64,000 nucleotides of DNA from Fonsecaea monophora (taxonomy: Eukaryota; Ascomycota; Eurotiomycetes; Chaetothyriales; Herpotrichiellaceae). Made by a program: the position numbers and the translations under genes. The stretch's first letter is position 1, and every line of letters starts with the position of its first letter. The notes below the pieces were generated by a model. That model saw only the letters and a program-made list of their open reading frames with translations, was not told where the DNA came from and did no database searches. The stretch is from NCBI RefSeq assembly GCF_001642475.1, contig NW_019173946.1:248001-312000 (forward strand). Direction: 5' to 3'. Shown piece by piece: positions 45,103 through 56,412 of this stretch.

Positions 45103-45610
45103 GGCGGGGCAGCGAGAGGTGGGAAGAACGCGACAGTTTATGGGAGAGGCATGTTTTTTTCCACGAAATAAAGGAACCCCGGGCGGTATTCTAGCTCCAA
45201 GAGATATGTCAAGAAGGGTGGCAGGCAAAAGGTATTACCGTGCTGGGTTGGTTGTTGTGCTGTCAGGCCCTCGAAATGGTCGCAAAATCTGGTTTGCCCG
45301 TAAAGAAAATCTCGGGGACGAAATCGGAATCCTTTTTTCGTCTGGGCCTGCAGCTGCGCCCTTGCAGTCATCGACAGCCAATCGGAAGCAGGAGGAGTGA
45401 TTGGCGTGGCTGAACAGATCCGGGGTAGTACGGCAGAGCATCTGAATTCTGAGAGCGCATCTTCTTTCTGTCAGACTGTGTCATTTCCTTCTTCCAGAGG
45501 CTCGTTGGGCATCAGGCAGACACCAGGTGTAATATACACATCTCATACATATGTACCTACTCACATCTCAAAATATTCTCGGCTGTATCTCACCCTTCTC
45601 CGTTCCCCCT
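45103..45610. other. Intergenic region upstream of GTP cyclohydrolase gene
   Basis: 508 nt between two minus-strand genes, containing the cyclohydrolase promoter. No other feature is supported. Confidence 0.45.
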
Positions 45611-46363
45611 TTACACTGCCTCACCCGCCGCACGCCTAATTGACCTCGCCATCTCCTGCGGCATGCTCAAGAACGGAGAATGACTGGCGTCGACGGTTTC
45701 GACCCTCATCTGCGCCCCAGCCTGTTGAGCTCCCTCTACCATCCCCTTCTGAGCGTGAATCGGGATGGCCTCGTCCCTTTCACACAGCAGATATGTGCTC
45801 GGCACAAACTTCCAGCCCGGCTGGGTCACCTTTGAAAAGAAGGTGCGGTAGCTGTGCGGCTTCAGCATTGCCACGTATTTCTCCGGGCCGTCGACGTCGT
45901 TGTAGAATGTGTCGATCGGCGTGGCGGGGTTGACAATGTCTTCAGAGTCATTGATCCGGAACCACGGCAGGGGGGTCTGGTTGAGCGCGTCCATCAGGGA
46001 CACCCCTTCAGGGAGGGCGAAGGCGCAGCAAAAGTAGATGTGCGACACGCCTCCCTTCTTGCCCTCCTTTTCGCGTGAGGCTTTGTCCAGGCCTTTCACG
46101 GCTTCGTTTCCCACGACACCCCCGTAGGAGTGGACGACGAGCAAGACTTCTTTCCCCTCGTCCTCGATGATTGGCCTCAACACTTGTTGGATGGCCTCCA
46201 CGTCAGGCTGAAAGTCTTTGAGCGGCTCGGGCGAGCCGACCGAGGCGAGTTTGACTCCCCTGGTCTCATAGCCGGCGGCCTCGAGCTCGCCAACCACGAG
46301 ATAGAATGTCTCAGGGACATGCCACGCGCCAGGCACGAACACGATGACGGGCTTGGATGACAT
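45611..46363 (-). CDS. Alpha/beta hydrolase
   Basis: Intronless, 250 aa from ATG 46363 (MSSKPVIVFVPGAWH). The nucleophile elbow is VVHSYGG (Ser at about 99). The acid is probably the Asp in CERDEAIP and the base the His in DASHSPFL near the C-terminus, giving a complete triad in the usual order. The oxyanion loop FVPGAWH and the short cap match the small esterase group related to plant methylesterases and Abhydrolase_6. No signal peptide. Substrate unknown. It lies 459 nt downstream of a SAM methyltransferase gene on the same strand, which could be coincidence. Confidence 0.88.
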   Translation of the reverse strand: MSSKPVIVFVPGAWHVPETFYLVVGELEAAGYETRGVKLASVGSPEPLKDFQPDVEAIQQVLRPIIEDEGKEVLLVVHSYGGVVGNEAVKGLDKASREKEGKKGGVSHIYFCCAFALPEGVSLMDALNQTPLPWFRINDSEDIVNPATPIDTFYNDVDGPEKYVAMLKPHSYRTFFSKVTQPGWKFVPSTYLLCERDEAIPIHAQKGMVEGAQQAGAQMRVETVDASHSPFLSMPQEMARSIRRAAGEAV

Positions 46364-46822
46364 TTCTGTGGCTACTATCACAGAAAGCTGCGTGCGAAAT
46401 GAAGAGAGACTGAGTTGCAGATGGGATAGGTGAGACAAGTAATTTGTATCAAGTCATGAGTCGCACGAGGGGAACATTGATATGAAACCTAGCTGACATC
46501 TAGACCTCTCTCGGACCGTACCCCTTGATATGGCTGGGATAAGCGCACCCCGCACTTCAGCAAACGCCCAGAAGGGAAAGATAGACTCAAGATGGACTTG
46601 GCTTGGATTAAGAGTGATATAATTGTAATTTGATCTACGCGTTTCAAGGGCCAGAGGCAGAGATGTTTTGATCGAGGAGCAGCGAATTCAGCTCATGCGT
46701 CGTGCGTCGTGATGCGTATCTGGGGCAGAAACCCACAAGGAAAGGGAAATGTCCGTATTCGCACTGTAGACTAGATGAGACAAACAAAGGCTCAATCACC
46801 ACCAGTCATTTTAGTTATCATT
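46364..46822. other. Intergenic region upstream of the alpha/beta hydrolase gene
   Basis: 459 nt between two minus-strand genes. Promoter of the hydrolase and 3' UTR of the methyltransferase are expected here; nothing else is visible. Confidence 0.45.
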
Positions 46823-47671
46823 TCACTTTTTCGCTATCGCGACATACGCCACAAAGTAGAGACCGCCGACACCCCCACCCTCGGGATCTCTCTCGCGCGC
46901 GATCCTCAACATCTCCCCTCCCAGTCTCGCCTTTTCCTCGTCGCTCCACCCCTCCACGGCCGCAGGGTACGACCTGGCGACCATGTCGGGGTCGCGCAGG
47001 AACGGCTCTACCACCGCGTCCGTCCGTTTCTCCACGATGCGCACGTTCTCGGCCTTGAAGCCTGCGGCGAGGAGGACGTCTCGCAGTGTTTCCTCCCGCG
47101 ACCAGCGCTCGGCCCACGGGCTCGACAGGGTCTTCAGATCCGGCCGGATCGACTCCTGCGCGGCGGCGATCGTGTCCATGATCCGCCGCTCTTTCCACGC
47201 CGTGACGACCGCGACGCCGCCGGGCTTCAGCGTGCGGTGGATGTGGTCCGCCCCCTTTTGCGGATCGGGCAGGAAAAAGATGCCAAAGTTGGTGATGCTC
47301 AGGTCGAACGTGCCGTCGGCAAACGTGAGGTCCTGGCTGTCCATGACCGAGATGTCCACGTTCTTCCACTGCTGTTGCGTCGCTTTGGTCTGCATCACTT
47401 GGGTGACGGACGGCACAAAGTCTGTGGCGTGGATCTTCCTCGGGTAGATTCCCCGCTGGGAAGAAACCTGCTGCAGGTATTCGGTGACGAGACCTGTGCC
47501 GCAGGCGTTGTCGTGGATCACCATCTCTGAACTGGGAGGCTCAATCAGTTCTCGTAAGGTGTAGCGTGCGATGTCGCCCGTCATGAGGCCGATTAGATTG
47601 TCATATTTGGACGAGAGCTGATCGAAGTGGCCCGAAGGGTTAAAGTCGCTGGGATTGGGCTTCTGGTCCAT
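46823..47671 (-). CDS. Class I SAM-dependent methyltransferase
   Basis: Intronless, 282 aa from ATG 47671 (MDQKPNPSDF); the frame upstream has no ATG. Motif I is IHDNACGTGLVTEY (about 54-67), followed by the acidic strand end IHATDF, motif II-like DLTFADGTFDLSITNFG and post-motif LKPGGVAVVTAWKE. This is the arrangement of the Methyltransf_11/25 small-molecule family. The C-terminal domain is helical and could bind an acceptor. No targeting signal. The substrate cannot be told; no polyketide or NRPS gene is adjacent. Confidence 0.88.
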   Translation of the reverse strand: MDQKPNPSDFNPSGHFDQLSSKYDNLIGLMTGDIARYTLRELIEPPSSEMVIHDNACGTGLVTEYLQQVSSQRGIYPRKIHATDFVPSVTQVMQTKATQQQWKNVDISVMDSQDLTFADGTFDLSITNFGIFFLPDPQKGADHIHRTLKPGGVAVVTAWKERRIMDTIAAAQESIRPDLKTLSSPWAERWSREETLRDVLLAAGFKAENVRIVEKRTDAVVEPFLRDPDMVARSYPAAVEGWSDEEKARLGGEMLRIARERDPEGGGVGGLYFVAYVAIAKK

Positions 47672-48412
47672 GATAGTTTGTGGTGGTTTGCGTCCAGACT
47701 CTAGTATGTGAACTGTCAGAGGGAACAAACCTGTTGCCTATCTGCGGGTAGATGTTGGTATAAGTGTTAAAGGTGGTTTTGCAATAGCTCCGGCATCGGT
47801 TATTCAACATAGAATCTTACCCCACTTCAAGCTTTGAGCTGCCATTGTATTTTATATCAAAGCGGACAAAGGCCGCGAAGCATCATGATCAGAGAGCACC
47901 AACAACCTCAGACATATAAGACTCTGAAGTCAGACGTGTCGAGCTGTGAGAGATATAGGAACGCTCTGCTCTATCTAACAGAGAACCGCATTAACCAACC
48001 ACTCAATCAAAGGTCATCATCAGTCCTCTAATCTCATTGCAGAAAAAAAAAAACAAACAACAACAAAAATCCCTGAAATTCTGTAATTGTACAAGACATA
48101 CATGTACGAAGTATGACAAACATCGTAACGTATCGTCATACCATCAAGGCAAGAAGCAAAGTCATAAGCGCGCGCAGGGCAATCTTCATCCATAGAAAAC
48201 TGGCATGTTCAACGACTCGCGCTCAAACCCTCCGAGTCCCAGCCGGCTGTCCTCCTCATAAATAGTCCGGAACTTTTAATCTCCCAAAGCAAGTATCCCC
48301 AATGCTCCAAATCCAAGTTCATTCCCCAGCGACCTGTGCTAAATTGATTCCCTCTTGTGTACCGATGTTGCCCAACTTCAGAGGGCATTAGATCCCGCAG
48401 CATTCACCATCA
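47672..48412. other. Intergenic region between methyltransferase gene and CYK3
   Basis: 741 nt with the methyltransferase promoter and the CYK3 3' UTR. An A-rich tract lies at about 48045-48067. No gene is supported. Confidence 0.45.
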
Positions 48413-51400
48413 TCAAACGCACTCCCACTCTCCCCAAACACACCACCGGGCACTCCGATCCGCAAGGACCAGGCCTCTCCAGATCCCCCTTTCTTGGACT
48501 TTGACGGCGGTCTCCCAAAAGCTTCCCAGAACTTCACCATCCACTTCCTTCAGGCTGGCGGGCTGCGGTATCCCCTCGTGCTTACGGTTCAACCTGATGA
48601 TTTTGCCGCCGGGAGACTGGATCGCCAGTTTGGCCGGCTTGTCCTTGACTTTGACGCTAGCCGCGTTGTTTGCGTTGTTGCCGTAGGTATAGTCGCTGGG
48701 GTTGGAACCGGTCGTACTGCTAGTCATGCTCATTGCGCTAGCAGGGCGTCCAAGTGGGTTGGGACTAACGGGGCGGACCTCAAAGCCGTTCTGTTCGGTC
48801 GCTGGCGTAGATGCTATCGACGAGGGGTGTTGCCGCACGCAAAAGACATATGTCTCTCCGGCCCCCAGGCGATAGCATTGCGGTTGCACGACATAGAGAT
48901 CTTGTCGTGTGGCATGCGGTGTAGGATGCCTCATGACAAACTCATAGCTTGGGTTCTCGCCCGAGTGGTACAGAGGTACTGCAAGAGCCAGGGGATGCAC
49001 GATATCCCTCGAAGAAAGCATCAGACCTTTCTTCCCAGCGTAGACCTTGACGTAGGCGAACCCTTCGTCCCCTGGCAAGATTGCCTTGATCACATATCGT
49101 TTCTGTGCCATGTCCGTGTTAGGCACTGTGCGGTACCAGCTTGGTTGTGCAAGAGCACGTTTCTTAGTTAGGTGGTCGGCGTCTTCATAGACGTCGCCGT
49201 CTTGGTCGCAGAGGTATCTCCTGGCTTCCACTTCTGCCACAATTTCAACATCGGGAGGGACATTGATGCTGAATGTGCACATTTCTAGGCCGTCCAGTCT
49301 GATAATACTTGTGTCATAAGCGTGCATCGACAAGCCTTGCCGAAAGAACGGTGGGCCTGTTCCAGGTAGGGCTAGAAGCACGTCAGGACTGATGCTGGGA
49401 ATCATGTGTTGCTGGAGTTCATCAACGGGAACATGCGTCCAGCATAACTCGCTCGGTCGCGTCAAGAAATACCATGCTTCGGCGATACTGGTGCTGATGC
49501 TGGAATATAATGCTCTTTTCGGGTTCGTCGGGCTAGCCAGACTGGCGTCTATCATTCTCCATTCTCCATCGACGAGCACAGCGTTCCAGAAGTGGTTTGG
49601 TCGAGTAATCGCATCCAAGTCCAGTTCTTCGCCAGGGGATTTCAGATAGCCGTGCACGACTTCGGCGTGAATGCCAATGGCAGTGCACATCTCAAGCACA
49701 ACCTCTGCGACTTCTTTGCTGCTTCCCCGTTTGCTTTGAAGGACTCTTCTAGTATCGGCTGCCTGGTTGAAAGAGTAGCTGTCAAAATGATCTTCTTCCC
49801 AGCTAATTCTCTCGGCGCACCAAATAAATATCGCTCGTAATCTTTGTACGCCACTTCGATATGGACGGCATATGAAACCCGTTGCGAGGCCCCCTGCCGT
49901 TATGCTGCTAGGAATGCTCGTGATGAATCGCGCGGCCTTGTCCACCTGGCTGAAACTTGGATTGCTGAGCTGGAACGGCGAATACACAGGTTGTCCATCG
50001 GCGTCTTCGTCTCCCTGGAGATTCTCGTAGAGTTCCTCGACTGGACAGATAACAGGCTGATCCAGCATCTGACATCGATCGGCTCGCTCTTGGCGTTCTG
50101 ATGGTCCTGGCGTGTTTGATCGATTGACGTCGCGGCGAGTGAGAATATATGAGCCAGAGGCTCCGCTGACTAGTCCCATCTCTTTGGCAGCATCCCTCCC
50201 GAATGTACCGTGCGACTGAGTAGTGGTTACTGGCGCATTGAATGCGGTTCCGCCAGCGATACCCGTCATTTTTGTGGGCGACCCAGAGGTGCTTCCTGCT
50301 TGACTGGACGAGATAGTGCTTCTAGCGCTCGCAGCACCGGTCTTTGCACTGTCGATTAACTTCTTAAAGAACCCTGGCTTTTTGGCTTTGGGAGTCGTAA
50401 AACCCCCCAACCCACCATTTGCACCTCGACTCGCATCTTCCCAGCCGATCGCTGACTTTGCCCCTTGTCTGGTGTCATGGTTCACATGAAAAGATGTTCC
50501 TGTGTTTGGCGTCTTTGGTCGCGTCTCCATTTGGTTCCATTGCTCATCCCTAGTGCCGGTGCTAGTCATGGGTCTGGCCATACGGTCTCGAAGACTGCCC
50601 ATTCTCTTCCTTGCCAGACTTCCCGCACTTGTAGCACTAAATGCACCAGCCGAATATCCGCTCATAATACTTTGAGAAGTCATGGCTGTTTGGCGCGAAA
50701 AGTTGGTCCCGGTGCTCGCAGAACTCTGTGCTCCGCTACTGGAGCTGCTGTTGTTGGTCAAGTTCGTCTTCTGCGTAAGGGCTCTTGAAAGAGTACCATC
50801 ACCAACATCTATGGCGGATTTCCTTCTGCGCATTGATAGTCGACGAGCTGCCTTGGCAGAGTTTGCCCACGGCGAATTCTTGGGCGGCGGTTCCGGAGGG
50901 TCACTGTCCGGTGCATCTGAGTCTTGCCCTTCTCGAGCCTGTTGCATACGGCGCAATCGACTCTCCATTCTCTGGACGTAGTTCTCTAATCGAGGTGGAC
51001 CATCTTGAAACCGATCTGGGCTGTTGTGGCGACTGCTATAGTTGATGCGTCCTTCGGAGAAAGTGCTGCCTCCAGCACCGAGCCCTAGACTGGTAACTGG
51101 GCGGGGACCTAGACGAGCATCAGATCGACGAAAGTCGTCGAAAGCCTCGGGGGACCAGGGATTGAATGGCTTCTCCTGTTGGACAGAATCGTTTCTTACT
51201 AACGTCATATCCTCGAGAGAGGACATGACATCGTCCATGGCACTCCGAATCATTGGGGGAGTGTGTCCGTTGACCGAGGGTGGTGCTGGGGAAGGAGTGC
51301 GGCAGAATGTCTGGTATCGATCATTCATGTCGAATGCTTGTGGTGCAGGTGAGGCAGCTCTGCCTCCAATGATCCGGTGGGGTGGTGGAGGCGGCGGGGG

Positions 51401-51925
51401 TGAAGAGCCGATCTCATGATGTGGTAGGGGAGATGGTGATCTTGAAGGGGCCCTGGACGGTGGTCTCTGCTGCCACAAGACCGTTGATGGAGGGTTTCGT
51501 GTGTCGTACGTTTGTGGTGCCGGTGCAGAAACTGGTGCGGCTTGCTGAGGTACAGGCGCGCTGTTGACTGAAGGAGATTTCGCATGTTTATAACCGCTAA
51601 ACGGACGCCTCGACTTTGCTTTCTCCTTCTTCTCTTGCACCGTCTTGCTTCCACTGTTGCTCTTGTGTAAATCCCGCATGGGACTGGCCGACCGGCGAGT
51701 TGGGACGAAATCTTCCTCGAGCACAACCACGAAGTTCGAGGGAAACAGGCCCATCATTCTTCTGTCTCTGAGTAGTCTTCCCATCCACCACGAGCCGTCT
51801 CCAGCATTGAGGCATTCTATCAAGTCGCCTTCGATGAACCCAAGGTCTCGGTCCGTTTCACCGCCCCAGGAATAGACTGCGCGGCACCAGCAAGGGAACT
51901 TCGTAGGGAGTAGAGGAGATGACAT
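48413..51925 (-). CDS. CYK3: Cytokinesis protein 3 (SH3 plus transglutaminase-like)
   Basis: Intronless, 1170 aa. An SH3 domain covers about residues 11-70 (AVYSWGGETDRDLGFIEGD, ending GLFPSNFVVVL). A long Pro/Ser-rich disordered region follows (about 75-600). The transglutaminase-like core lies at about 680-815, from RLRAIFIWCAERISWEED to the NHFWNAVLVDGEWRMIDAS strand. The position of the catalytic cysteine is occupied by Ser (KRGSSKEVAEVV), while the His and Asp remain, as in other Cyk3 proteins, where the domain is thought to be non-enzymatic. Cyk3 works at the division site with the chitin synthase and actomyosin ring machinery. Divergent from the HET-like gene. Confidence 0.93.
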   Translation of the reverse strand: MSSPLLPTKFPCWCRAVYSWGGETDRDLGFIEGDLIECLNAGDGSWWMGRLLRDRRMMGLFPSNFVVVLEEDFVPTRRSASPMRDLHKSNSGSKTVQEKKEKAKSRRPFSGYKHAKSPSVNSAPVPQQAAPVSAPAPQTYDTRNPPSTVLWQQRPPSRAPSRSPSPLPHHEIGSSPPPPPPPHRIIGGRAASPAPQAFDMNDRYQTFCRTPSPAPPSVNGHTPPMIRSAMDDVMSSLEDMTLVRNDSVQQEKPFNPWSPEAFDDFRRSDARLGPRPVTSLGLGAGGSTFSEGRINYSSRHNSPDRFQDGPPRLENYVQRMESRLRRMQQAREGQDSDAPDSDPPEPPPKNSPWANSAKAARRLSMRRRKSAIDVGDGTLSRALTQKTNLTNNSSSSSGAQSSASTGTNFSRQTAMTSQSIMSGYSAGAFSATSAGSLARKRMGSLRDRMARPMTSTGTRDEQWNQMETRPKTPNTGTSFHVNHDTRQGAKSAIGWEDASRGANGGLGGFTTPKAKKPGFFKKLIDSAKTGAASARSTISSSQAGSTSGSPTKMTGIAGGTAFNAPVTTTQSHGTFGRDAAKEMGLVSGASGSYILTRRDVNRSNTPGPSERQERADRCQMLDQPVICPVEELYENLQGDEDADGQPVYSPFQLSNPSFSQVDKAARFITSIPSSITAGGLATGFICRPYRSGVQRLRAIFIWCAERISWEEDHFDSYSFNQAADTRRVLQSKRGSSKEVAEVVLEMCTAIGIHAEVVHGYLKSPGEELDLDAITRPNHFWNAVLVDGEWRMIDASLASPTNPKRALYSSISTSIAEAWYFLTRPSELCWTHVPVDELQQHMIPSISPDVLLALPGTGPPFFRQGLSMHAYDTSIIRLDGLEMCTFSINVPPDVEIVAEVEARRYLCDQDGDVYEDADHLTKKRALAQPSWYRTVPNTDMAQKRYVIKAILPGDEGFAYVKVYAGKKGLMLSSRDIVHPLALAVPLYHSGENPSYEFVMRHPTPHATRQDLYVVQPQCYRLGAGETYVFCVRQHPSSIASTPATEQNGFEVRPVSPNPLGRPASAMSMTSSTTGSNPSDYTYGNNANNAASVKVKDKPAKLAIQSPGGKIIRLNRKHEGIPQPASLKEVDGEVLGSFWETAVKVQERGIWRGLVLADRSARWCVWGEWECV

Positions 51926-53329
51926 TGTGACCGAGTATCGCGCTCAACGTTAACGTCGCGGAGGTTCGAGTCGCATTGATCGGAGATGCCACAGCATCTA
52001 GTGTTTGCTGATTGAGAGTCGTGTTTAGGCAAGACGTAAACATGCGATTGCTAACAAGTATCACAGAGATGTAACGACAGCGCGCTGCACAAAAGTCAGA
52101 GCAGCTTTCAGGACGACGACTGAGGAAGCGAGCTTCGGCTGCGCAGCCGGAATGATACGCAGTCGACTCAAAGCGCGCGGTGGTGATGATGGAGGAGGAG
52201 CCGTTGTCGCCGTTATTCAGTTGCCAAGCCCAAGATGTAAATAAACAGCGGCGGACAGAGCCCTGAAGTGCAAGAAGCACGTGATAAGTGGAGCTTTGCA
52301 ACAAACACGCCCAATCTGGTATAGTGGAAAGGCGGTCTCAGCCTCGCCGTCCATTATGCACCTCAACCTTTCCATTCTGTGTACCACTGTGACGTATGCA
52401 CTTCTGCTACAACCTCTGAACTTGATTGTCCAGCAACCAAGGCGGGAAAATCATTTCCGTGAGGACACATATTGTGGTCAGACTGGTTGAGATTCGTTGC
52501 TGGGTAGGCTATTGAGCTTGTCATTTGAACCAAGGAGTCATTTCAAATGCGAACTTGGCCACGAAGGTAAAGTTTATCATCATCATATTATTCCCCAGCC
52601 ACCTGTTGCAGGAAAGGGAACTCTCCGATCTCTTATGATCAGACTATTGCTGTTACTTCCCATAAATATGAACTCTCTTGCCCACGATGGATCGGCGCTG
52701 TGTCTGTGCAATCAGCCGTCGCCTTTCTCGTATTTAAGAGCCCAGACCAAGGCTTGCCCCATCGGTTCACGAGCAGGTAGCCAATCAAACCGGCCCAATC
52801 TACCCGGGGACTCTGGGTCGGCTGACCTTTGGTTGAGCTTCTCGCCTACTTTGGATGAAGATCAAAGAAGAGACAGGGCGCTCGTCGTAGAAGCGTCCTA
52901 CTTCCGGCTTCTGCGGCATCACCAAAAGGTGGTCAGTTTCTAATTGCCCAAAAAACTCAATCTGATGTCTTCCGTGGGCTTCAGCCGCCCGTTCAAGATG
53001 TGCTTCCTTCGCCCTCCTTCTGGGACTAGAAATTCTATGATCCGCGTCCAGCCAATCGCTTTTTTCTTTCTCCAGGGCTCAGGGCCTTTCGGTTGGTGCT
53101 TGCCGTCTGTATACGAGGGCAGTCCGCCTTGGATGTACAAGGCGACTCGGTGGCAGGACTTGGCAGCATATAGAAGGGCGAATTGAGTTTGCAGCTGCAG
53201 CCTGATAACCATCGTTTGATCTCGTACTCCCACGTTGGTCTCTCTAACATTTTTTTCTTTTCCGGTTTTCGAGCCTGTTGAACCTGGTATCTCGCTTCAA
53301 GGACCGATCACCGCTATTCTACTTTGGAA
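51926..53329. other. Divergent intergenic region, CYK3 / HET-like gene
   Basis: 1.40 kb containing both promoters and probably the leader of the HET-like gene. Frames such as 52497-52943 start without ATG and lack features. No repeats or RNA genes are visible. Confidence 0.45.
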
Positions 53330-56300
53330 ATGGTAAGTACTTCATTATTCAGTCGCCATTGGCTGTGGATGCTGAAGATAGCACCAGGGCACCCACGCAC
53401 AAGGCTGGTGGAACGGAGAACAATCTGAGGAGAGGTAAGGTGTCGATCCAGCCTTTGGCCGTTTTTCAATGTTCATTGTCGCCAGTTATCCTCTATCGGC
53501 GCCTCAATCATACGGACAACGACAGCGAAGCTCCAGACCGACAGAATACAATCCATATTTCTACGCCCAGTCCGCCGAGGGGGGGAATGACTACACGATC
53601 CATAGCCCTCCTCCCGCCCGACATAATCCCATACGCATATCAAGACGTCCTACCACAGGCCGAGAACCGCGCTCTCCCTATGAAGCATTACCGTCTGGGG
53701 ACTACGCTCTCCCTCCTATCAACGATGCTGTGCCAGATTCTCACATTGTACGATCCATTGCCCCTATTTTCGTTTTGTTGTCGGACGCCTCCTGAGACTA
53801 AATGCCTCTAGTACGACATGAACGACTATTACAACCCTCCCGCATACCATCATTCGGACAGCGCTATGCCTTCTTCGAACAATATGGTAAGTTTATCCTG
53901 TCAATAACTCTAGTCCAGTAGACGGCCACGTTTTGATAGATCAAAATAGTCTATCAACGACGGCGTCTCCCTCAACAACGACTATGCGGCTCCTCTCACC
54001 ACGCAGCAAAAGTTCAACGAGGACGACTACGAAGTGCACGGCGTCAAGGAGCCAGACGACAACCCCTACCGGCTCGACGCCGACTCGAAGCTCAACCGAC
54101 TCTCAAACAACCTGCACCTCAAGCGCGTCTTTTCCTGGCTCGACCCAAAATTCTTCCACGAGCGCGCTTGGTTCAGCTGGACGTCTCCCCACTCCTACCA
54201 GCTCCCCGGCCACTACTACCGATCCGCGAGTGGTGGACGGCTCAACGTCTACAGGCACAGAGACGTCTTTCGGCGAAAGTACGCCGGCTTGAACGACGAT
54301 CGGTACCTCAACCCGCTCGACGGGAGGGTGGAAAAGCTGTGTGTCCAGACGGTGAACGAGCTCTACGACGCGGACAACGAGACGACCTGGCGGAGGACGT
54401 ATATCGAGAACGTCAGCCCCTGGCTCATCCGCCTGGCCTACTGGCCCTACTCGCACATGCCTGTCCCAAGCTCGAGTTCCGATCTCGCTTACGGCCTTCG
54501 CGAATCGTCCTCGACCGGCATTGGCGCGTGGGAACAAGAACAATGGCTCCACGTCGGCCTGCGTTGGCTCCCTACTTGCATTGGCCTGCTGGTGCTGATG
54601 ATCTTCCCAACCGACGTGCACGGCCAAGTGCGCAACAACGGGAATTACGATCCCGTGCCATACCGATACTGGTCCTACCCTCTGTGCGCGCGAAACTTTC
54701 GCGAGAACAAGGGCCAGACGCCCAACCCCGGACCCTTTGGGACGGCCAACGACTTCCGACTCTCTGAGCGATGTCTGCGACCGCGCCTCTTGTGTTTCCT
54801 GGACCGCGTGACCGAGAGCAACCCCAGAGGCTGTCTCGACCCGCAGGTCTGGATTGACGAGCACGGCGGATGTGTCGAGCCAACGTACATCTTCATTTCC
54901 TACACGGCCGAGAACCAATTCGAGAGGCGATGTGCCGACGCCAGGAAAGACATCCAGAGCACTGGTTCTTCGTACTGCAACTGTCCCCAATGCCGGGACG
55001 CGGCCTCTGACGCCGACGCCCTCCACAGAATCGCGCGGGAGGCCGCCAAAAGTGCCAACGTGGCCGCGTACTGGACCGACCAATGCTGCATGTCCGCCGA
55101 CAAGGTCGAGCTGCAGGAAGATGTCTACCGCATCAGCGATGTCGTCCGCGGCGCGGCAAAGATCGTCATCGTCGTCGGCCGGACAGGTCAGGACCGTCTC
55201 CCGCCCTCGGTCACCACGCTGGACCTGCTGAGGGAATGGGGCACGCGGATGTGGACGTGGCCCGAAGTTCTGCTGGGCCCTCCAGGGGAGAAGATCCAGG
55301 TATACACGCGAGGAGGAGACGTGCGTGCTCCGCTGGAGATTTCCAAGATGGAGTTCCCTGCCCAGGTCTGGGACGACGGCGACGTGGCGAGACAGCTGAT
55401 CGACAACTACGAGGGCTCACTGGCCTTGAGCCGGCTGGAGCTCGTCGTCCTGGCACTGGAATGCCTCAAACGACGCGTGGAACGAGGGACGACAAAATAC
55501 CTCGAAGGAGACCTATCCTATGCACTAATGGGCCTGCTGAGACAACGGCCAAGGGTCAGCCAGACGGACTCTGCCTTTCAGGCCTTTGCGCGCCTTTCGT
55601 TGGCAAACGACAGTGACCGTCTGCTGGAGAGGATGATTTGCCTTCTTCCGCTAGAGGACAGTGACGATTCCCGAAGCAGTGGCCAACACTACAATCACGC
55701 GACCGGTGACAACAGCCAGTACGGAACGAGAACCGTCGATGAGGAAAGCCGAAAAAGACACTACTGGACAAACCTCGACGACTACTGGGGCGCCAAACTC
55801 TGGGACATCGAACCTAACTGCCAGGTAGCAGGCATCGGCAAGGACGACACTGTGATCCTCGACGGCGCCTACGGTGCTACAATCCACTGGGACAAATTCC
55901 AGCGCGTCGCCATCACCACACGAGAGACGTGGTCGCGCATGCTAGCCCGGTACTTTGTGCGCGGCACACCGGCGTGGTTCTTCACCGGCGTCCTCACCGT
56001 GGCGCTCTCGACAAATAACCCTACCGGCAAGGCGATAGGGGCGCTCTTCCTGATCGTCGCGTTGGTCACCATACTCCTCTCCCCGATCCTGATCCTCCAT
56101 ATCTATGGAGGCAAGGTCTGGAACACCCAGCCGTGGCTGTTCGGATTTGAGGGACACATGTCTCTGCGCAAGATTGAGATGAAGATCTTTGGGTTTCCTT
56201 CAGACCGGCTCTCCTGGGCGCCTTATGCCAGCAACATGTCCCATCATCGGGTCAATAGTGAATTCTTGGATGACGAGTGCGAGGGCATAGATCCTCTGCT

Positions 56301-56412
56301 TGCAGGCGAGAATGAGGGAGGTGGTGCGCAAACGGTATCGACAACGGGAGAGAAGCTGAGACTCTTCACTTTGGTCGACACGAATACTATGTATGTGCCC
56401 GTCTTTGTATAA
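53330..56412 (+). CDS. HET-like membrane protein, start codon on its own exon
   Basis: Exons 53330-53332 (ATG only), 53382-53434, 53486-53747, 53812-53886 and 53950-56412 join in frame to 951 aa. Introns are 49, 51, 64 and 63 nt, the first three starting GTAAGT, GTAAGG and GTACGA. The N-terminal 150 residues are rich in Tyr, Pro, Gln and Ser. From about residue 444 a divergent HET-type core appears: IFISYTAENQF, then YWTDQCCMSADKVELQEDVY and ISDVVRGA, which parallel the WIDxxCINQ...DVYR pattern of heterokaryon-incompatibility proteins. Hydrophobic segments lie at about 335-352 and, as a pair, at about 806-851, so membrane attachment is likely. I recognise the family only as widespread uncharacterised fungal proteins. 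HET proteins mediate non-self recognition; that role is not shown here. Confidence 0.78.

Noticed and set aside
53469..53485. ATG 53469 as start of the HET-like gene
   Set aside because: It lies inside a consensus intron; the spliced model from ATG 53330 gives a longer uninterrupted frame.
54103..55083. 326-codon minus-strand frame inside the HET-like gene
   Set aside because: Val/Gly/Arg-rich shadow; the plus-strand frame is longer, spliced and family-like.
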